Below are positions 51,926 through 55,374 of a stretch of DNA of 55,374 nt, in pieces. The DNA is from Candidatus Avidehalobacter gallistercoris (GTDB lineage: Bacteria; Bacillota; Dehalobacteriia; UBA4068; UBA4997). A program made the translations under genes and the position numbers. The stretch's first letter is position 1, and each line of letters opens with the position of its first letter. The DNA is taken from the NCBI GenBank assembly GCA_018715045.1, contig DVMH01000029.1, forward strand, positions 1-55,374, written 5' to 3'. The notes beneath the pieces were generated by a model. It was not told the origin of the DNA. It searched no databases and worked only from the letters and a program-made list of their open reading frames with translations.

Positions 51926-52841
51926 GCTGGCGGTGGAATTTGCCGGTATCAAAGCGAAAAACCCGGTATTTACGGCTTCCGGTACCTGTGGTTATGGCCG
52001 GGAGTTGAATGAAATATTCCCGATTGAGCGTCTGGGTGGTATGATGGTGAAAGGCACTACGCTGGCGCCGCGTCTGGGGAACGACGGACCGCGCATCGCT
52101 GAGGCTCCTGCTGGTGTGTTGAACTGTGTGGGTTTGCAGAATCCGGGTTTGGATAATGTGCTGGCCGAGCAGCTGCCGTGGGTGCTTCAACATGACGTAG
52201 CGGTGTTGATGAATATTGCAGGCGGCGAGCCAGCTGATTATGCCGAGATCGCCCGGCGTGTGAACGATGTGCCGGGTCTGGCCGGGTTGGAGGTTAACAT
52301 TTCCTGTCCTAACGTGAAAGCGGGGGGCATGGCGCATGGGGCTAATCCTCAAACAGCGGCGGCGGTGGTTTCCGCCGTGCGTGAAGCGACGAAGCTGCCG
52401 CTGGTGGTGAAGCTTTCACCCAACGTGACGGATATTACTGAAATCGCGCGCGCTGTGGAGGCGGCTGGGGCTGATGCGGTCTCACTTGTCAACACATTTT
52501 TAGCCATGGTTATCGATGTTAAACGACGGAAACCTCTGCTCGGCAATGTGACCGGCGGGCTGTCGGGGCCGGCTATTCGTCCAATTGCCGTGCGTATGGT
52601 GTATCAGGTGGCGCAGGCGGTGAAAATCCCGATTATCGGCATGGGCGGTATTACCTGCGCTGAGGACGCCTTGCAGTTTATGCTGGCCGGGGCTAATGCG
52701 GTGGCGGTGGCTGCAGCGACAATGAGCGATCCCTTAGCGCCGCTGAAAATCATTGAGGGTCTGGATCTTTGGCTGGAGCATGAGGGCGTCGCAGATATCA
52801 ATGAGATCATCGGCGCGGCGCTGCCGGGCGGCGGAAGATAA
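51918..52841 (+). CDS. pyrD: Dihydroorotate dehydrogenase B, catalytic subunit
   Basis: Class 1B FMN enzyme of pyrimidine synthesis. It shows the opening NPVFTASGTCGYG, GGMMVKGTTL, the active-site segment VNISCPNVKAGG and the FMN-phosphate site IIGMGGI. Coupling to pyrK through an 8-nt overlap fits the 1B heterotetramer. 307 residues is standard. ATG 51918 lies downstream of GGGAAAGAGGTG. Confidence 0.96.
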   Translation: MTKLAVEFAGIKAKNPVFTASGTCGYGRELNEIFPIERLGGMMVKGTTLAPRLGNDGPRIAEAPAGVLNCVGLQNPGLDNVLAEQLPWVLQHDVAVLMNIAGGEPADYAEIARRVNDVPGLAGLEVNISCPNVKAGGMAHGANPQTAAAVVSAVREATKLPLVVKLSPNVTDITEIARAVEAAGADAVSLVNTFLAMVIDVKRRKPLLGNVTGGLSGPAIRPIAVRMVYQVAQAVKIPIIGMGGITCAEDALQFMLAGANAVAVAAATMSDPLAPLKIIEGLDLWLEHEGVADINEIIGAALPGGGR

Positions 52842-53051
52842 AATTTTGCTTGAAAGAAATGTTCCAATTCGATTATGTGTTTCCAGCCATAAACTCTAAA
52901 TATTGATATGAATACAGCGAATAACCAATCAGATAGCCTTTCACTGAAAAAGGAAAGTTATTTTAAGGCTTACATTTAAGTAGGCACAAAATATTGCATA
53001 GATTGTATTTTATAGATAAAGATAAATATTGTTTTGTGAAAGGGAGTACAA
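52842..53051. other. Intergenic stretch after pyrD
   Basis: AT-rich, with no gene seen until the small ORF at 53052; no convincing terminator is visible right after pyrD. Confidence 0.4.
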
Positions 53052-53213
53052 ATGTTGTACATTCAGATAATTACAATTCTTGCTTTAGTGCTTACAGTGT
53101 TTTTTAGTTATGACGAATATAAAAAAGGTACAATGAAACTTCACAATTTTAAGATTATATGTGTGTGCGAATGTATTGCTCTTTTTGGAATGATATATTT
53201 GATTTTAACTTAA
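53052..53213 (+). CDS. Small membrane protein, 53 residues
   Basis: ATG 53052 has AAGGGAG 6 nt upstream and ends at TAA 53211–53213. Two hydrophobic segments (YIQIITILALVLTVFFSY and CIALFGMIYLILT) are joined by a basic loop (DEYKKGTMKLHNFK). Unknown family. The AT-rich composition differs from flanking core genes. The terminator at 53353 is a possible end of its transcript. Confidence 0.55.
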   Translation: MLYIQIITILALVLTVFFSYDEYKKGTMKLHNFKIICVCECIALFGMIYLILT

Positions 53214-53352
53214 CGCAGAACAATAGCAGCTTGTTGAATGGTCTAAAAGGAGCAGGATTGGAATACGCCTTGTTCTCTGGTGAATAAATCTGCATAAGCT
53301 TAATCTAACTCTACTCCGAGAACACAAAAGTGATTTGGGAGAAAGAAATAAG

Positions 53353-53397
53353 AAAAGATACCTTCTTCTCAATGTTGAGAGAGGGTATCTTTTTTTG
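53353..53397. terminator. Strong hairpin terminator before the DASS transporter gene
   Basis: AAAAGATACC (53353–53362) pairs with GGTATCTTTT (53384–53393), extended by TCTTCTCA/TGAGAGA, then TTTT. It can serve the small ORF and, in reverse, the transporter gene. Confidence 0.85.
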
Positions 53398-53504
53398 GCA
53401 AGAAAAGCATTAGCCGAACTTGTCATGTAAAAGGTTAACAGACTCTGATAAAACTTTTTCACCTGTTTGTTCAATCCGGAAGATGGCGTGCTCTGGCACT
53501 GCTG

Positions 53505-54971
53505 TTATATCGTACAGAAATACGGCCAAAATTTCATTAATAACCAACCGGCAACAGAAATCAGGAAGATAGTGGCAACGGTCTGGTTTACGCCGTGCTG
53601 GAACAGGAAGCCTGGAGATAGGCCGTAGCCTAGCGGAATGGCGCGGATTGAAGTTGGCAACATATAAGCTGCGTTGAAAGCGGCGGAGGTGATGTAGATA
53701 TACGGTATTGGGTTCAGCTCTGCGGTTTGTGTTACGCTGATGACGATGGGCAGGGCGATGGCTGCTGCGGCAGTGTTACTGGCGGTTTCGGCCAGCATTA
53801 CAGTGAACGCGGTAAACACCAGAATGGTGATGAAACCGCCGGTGAGGTTCAGATGCGATACGATACCGGCAATGGCGGCGGCCGCACCGGTGTCGGTGAT
53901 GATGGCGCCAAGCGCCGTGCCGCCTGCAAAGATGAATAATAGACCCCACAGCACACCCTGCTCAGCCTCTTTCCAACTCAGCAGGGAGGAACGTTCCTTC
54001 TTGCAGGATGGCGTGATGATAACCAGCATACCCAGCAGCAGGAATACATATGCGGGCTTCAGACCCGGGAGCAGCGACGCGTATAGCGGACGCAGGAATG
54101 CCAGCACTGTGGCCAGGCAGAAGATGAACAGTCCGATTTTCTCATCGCGGTTCATGGCGGGCAGTTTGGCATATTCTGCCAGAAAGAAATCTTTGCTTCC
54201 CGGCAACGTTTTTTTATCCAGTTTAATGGAGAAAATCAACGCAAGGTTTAATATGCAGATTACGGCCAGCATTGGCAGCAGGTGCAGCGACCATGAAACA
54301 TAGGCGTATTCCTGCCCGGTGAGCTGCTCAAAATAATCCACCGCTACCAGATTCATTGCGCCGCCTAATGGTGTTCCCAGACCGCCAATACCGCTGCCCC
54401 AGGCAATTGCCACCATAATGACGGCGGCAATGCGGCTTTGGCGGATATCCGTTTCACCGACGAATTTCAGCATGGAAATGGCGATCGGTATCATTACGGC
54501 GCAGACAACTGCGTTGGGCAGCAGCATCGAAAGAAGCGTGGCCAGCATGAACCAGACGATTATCTGCTGGTTGATTCTGGGGCCGATGACACACAGCGCC
54601 CGTATGGCGAGCCGCTTGTCCAAACCGCATTTTTCCCAGGAGATGGAGAGCAGATCTGCTCCCAGCAACAGAATTGTTATCTCGCTGAAATATTTGCCGG
54701 TGACAGAGCTCATTGGCACGAGATCTAAAAAGGCGTTTATGATGATGGGCAGAAAGGCGGTGACGGCTACCGGCACTGGCAACAGCACCCACCAGACACA
54801 CATCCAAAGCAGCAGACCTACCGCTGCTTGCACGGGAAATTCAAAGCCGTCAAGCAAGAATAGGCAGGCTGCAAAAAAAAGCGGTCCCAGTACTAAGCTG
54901 AACGCTTTTTTGCCGTTCAGTTTATAGTGCGGCGGCAGTGGTGCGTGGATATGAGCACGACGTGTTGGCAT
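53505..54971 (-). CDS. DASS/SLC13 family anion transporter
   Basis: Sodium-coupled transporter for dicarboxylates or sulfate. About twelve membrane helices; paired family motifs include MLPNAVVCAVMIPIA with GSGIGGLGTPLGG, and MLAETASNTAAAAIALPI with AYMLPTSIRAIPLGYG. ATG at 54969–54971 follows GAAAGGAGGGG, giving 488 residues. An upstream extension of the frame (to 55040) has no SD. Substrate cannot be decided; C4-dicarboxylate such as succinate is plausible in an anaerobe. Confidence 0.9.
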   Translation of the reverse strand: MPTRRAHIHAPLPPHYKLNGKKAFSLVLGPLFFAACLFLLDGFEFPVQAAVGLLLWMCVWWVLLPVPVAVTAFLPIIINAFLDLVPMSSVTGKYFSEITILLLGADLLSISWEKCGLDKRLAIRALCVIGPRINQQIIVWFMLATLLSMLLPNAVVCAVMIPIAISMLKFVGETDIRQSRIAAVIMVAIAWGSGIGGLGTPLGGAMNLVAVDYFEQLTGQEYAYVSWSLHLLPMLAVICILNLALIFSIKLDKKTLPGSKDFFLAEYAKLPAMNRDEKIGLFIFCLATVLAFLRPLYASLLPGLKPAYVFLLLGMLVIITPSCKKERSSLLSWKEAEQGVLWGLLFIFAGGTALGAIITDTGAAAAIAGIVSHLNLTGGFITILVFTAFTVMLAETASNTAAAAIALPIVISVTQTAELNPIPYIYITSAAFNAAYMLPTSIRAIPLGYGLSPGFLFQHGVNQTVATIFLISVAGWLLMKFWPYFCTI

Positions 54972-55031
54972 GATATATGCCCCTCCTTTCGGGAAGCGTT
55001 TTTTATCGCAAAATGCGATCTTCTTCTTTAT

Positions 55032-55060
55032 AGTATACATCGCGGCTTTAAATTTGCCAA
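55032..55060 (-). promoter_or_regulatory. DASS transporter promoter
   Basis: On the minus strand: TTGGCA, a 17-bp spacer, then TATACT. The leader holds an ATCGCA/TGCGAT hairpin. Confidence 0.7.
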
Positions 55061-55142
55061 ATATATATATAATATTAAAACAATAAGTTTTGCAAATGAT
55101 TAAATACTACTGCCTCTGCGGCGGAAAAATTGCCGTGGCTGA

Positions 55143-55171
55143 TTGACAATCGCGGCTTTTTGCATTAAAAT
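55143..55171 (+). promoter_or_regulatory. tuf promoter
   Basis: TTGACA (55143–55148), a 17-bp spacer, then TAAAAT (55166–55171), about 85 bp before tuf. Confidence 0.8.
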
Positions 55172-55257
55172 ATAGATTGAAAATATCTGGATATACTCTC
55201 AGATATAGGTTTGTCTTGATTAGTCGGAAACAGATAAAAATTTATGGAGGAAGAAAA

Positions 55258-55374
55258 ATGGCAAAACAGAAATTTGAACGCACAAAGCCGCATGTAAACA
55301 TCGGAACCATTGGTCACGTTGACCATGGCAAGACGACTCTGACAGCGGCGATCACCCGCTGCCTGGCCTCTGCC
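55258..55374 (+). CDS. tuf: Elongation factor Tu, N-terminal part (3' end outside window)
   Basis: GTPase that delivers aminoacyl-tRNA. The first 39 residues, with [20 protein letters not shown] and the G1 motif GHVDHGKTT, are diagnostic. GGAGGAAG lies before ATG 55258. It has its own promoter and no upstream rpsL–rpsG–fusA, so it is either a second tuf copy or a gene separated from the str operon. Confidence 0.97.
   Translation, partial: MAKQKFERTKPHVNIGTIGHVDHGKTTLTAAITRCLASA

Noticed and set aside
53205-53474. Minus-strand ORF of 89 codons downstream of the small membrane protein
   Set aside because: It crosses a strong terminator hairpin, has no SD and shows low-complexity Ser/Leu/Arg content.

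Overview
The window is a bacterial chromosome segment with Firmicutes-type gene content. It carries a complete spoIIIAA–AH cluster, the electron-transfer subunit PyrK beside a class 1B PyrD, YmdB-, DegV- and mini-RNase III-type proteins, and strong Shine-Dalgarno sequences (AAGGAGG). An SLH-domain secreted protein, a GluQ-type tRNA-modifying synthetase and DUF1858 would fit a spore-forming (or formerly spore-forming) anaerobe of the Negativicutes or a related clostridial lineage. That placement is inference. Core genes are GC-rich; about 29.7–33.3 kb is clearly AT-richer and looks acquired.

Layout. 0–9.4 kb: protein quality control (tig end, clpP, clpX, lon), then yihA, a YmdB-type phosphoesterase, an alanine/glycine:cation symporter, a PHP phosphoesterase broken by an in-frame TAG, and a small coiled-coil protein. 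9.4–18.9 kb: guaB, an LCP cell-wall ligase, radC, dnaE, a DUF1858 protein, hslO and rplS. 18.9–27.6 kb: efp, a Cys/Asp-rich CD1247-type protein, spoIIIAA–AH behind a possible sigma-E promoter, then an Asp23–AmaP–DUF2273 envelope module and nusB with a long C-terminal tail. 27.8–29.7 kb: ilvA (minus strand) and tRNA-Val(GAC).

29.7–33.3 kb is an accessory island: a DUF4274 protein, a 48-residue ORF, a nucleoside-phosphorylase-like protein, a 74-residue ORF with an LPxTG-like tail, an XRE regulator whose start lies on an A7 run, and decayed coding sequence. 33.3–37.4 kb is the most distinctive module: two sister flavodoxins, one a lipoprotein and one fused to SLH domains, followed by a convergent iron-type alcohol dehydrogenase and a LysR regulator. 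TATGC/GCATA motifs occur at the lipoprotein-flavodoxin and lysR promoters, with partial copies at the dehydrogenase promoter. I read it as a LysR-controlled redox set with cell-surface flavoproteins. This is the best candidate for an undescribed system here.

38–55.4 kb returns to core functions: a GHL10-type glycosidase, ybjQ–gluQ–cysS–mrnC–thyX, rlmB, rpsF–ssb–rpsR, degV (minus), a membrane protein, rsmE–mtaB, hinT, rpsU, pyrK–pyrD, a DASS-family transporter (minus) and the start of tuf. Most transcription units have recognisable vegetative promoters with 17-bp spacers and hairpin terminators. Two gene-free stretches (29.34–29.48 kb and 47.75–47.87 kb) may encode structured RNAs.
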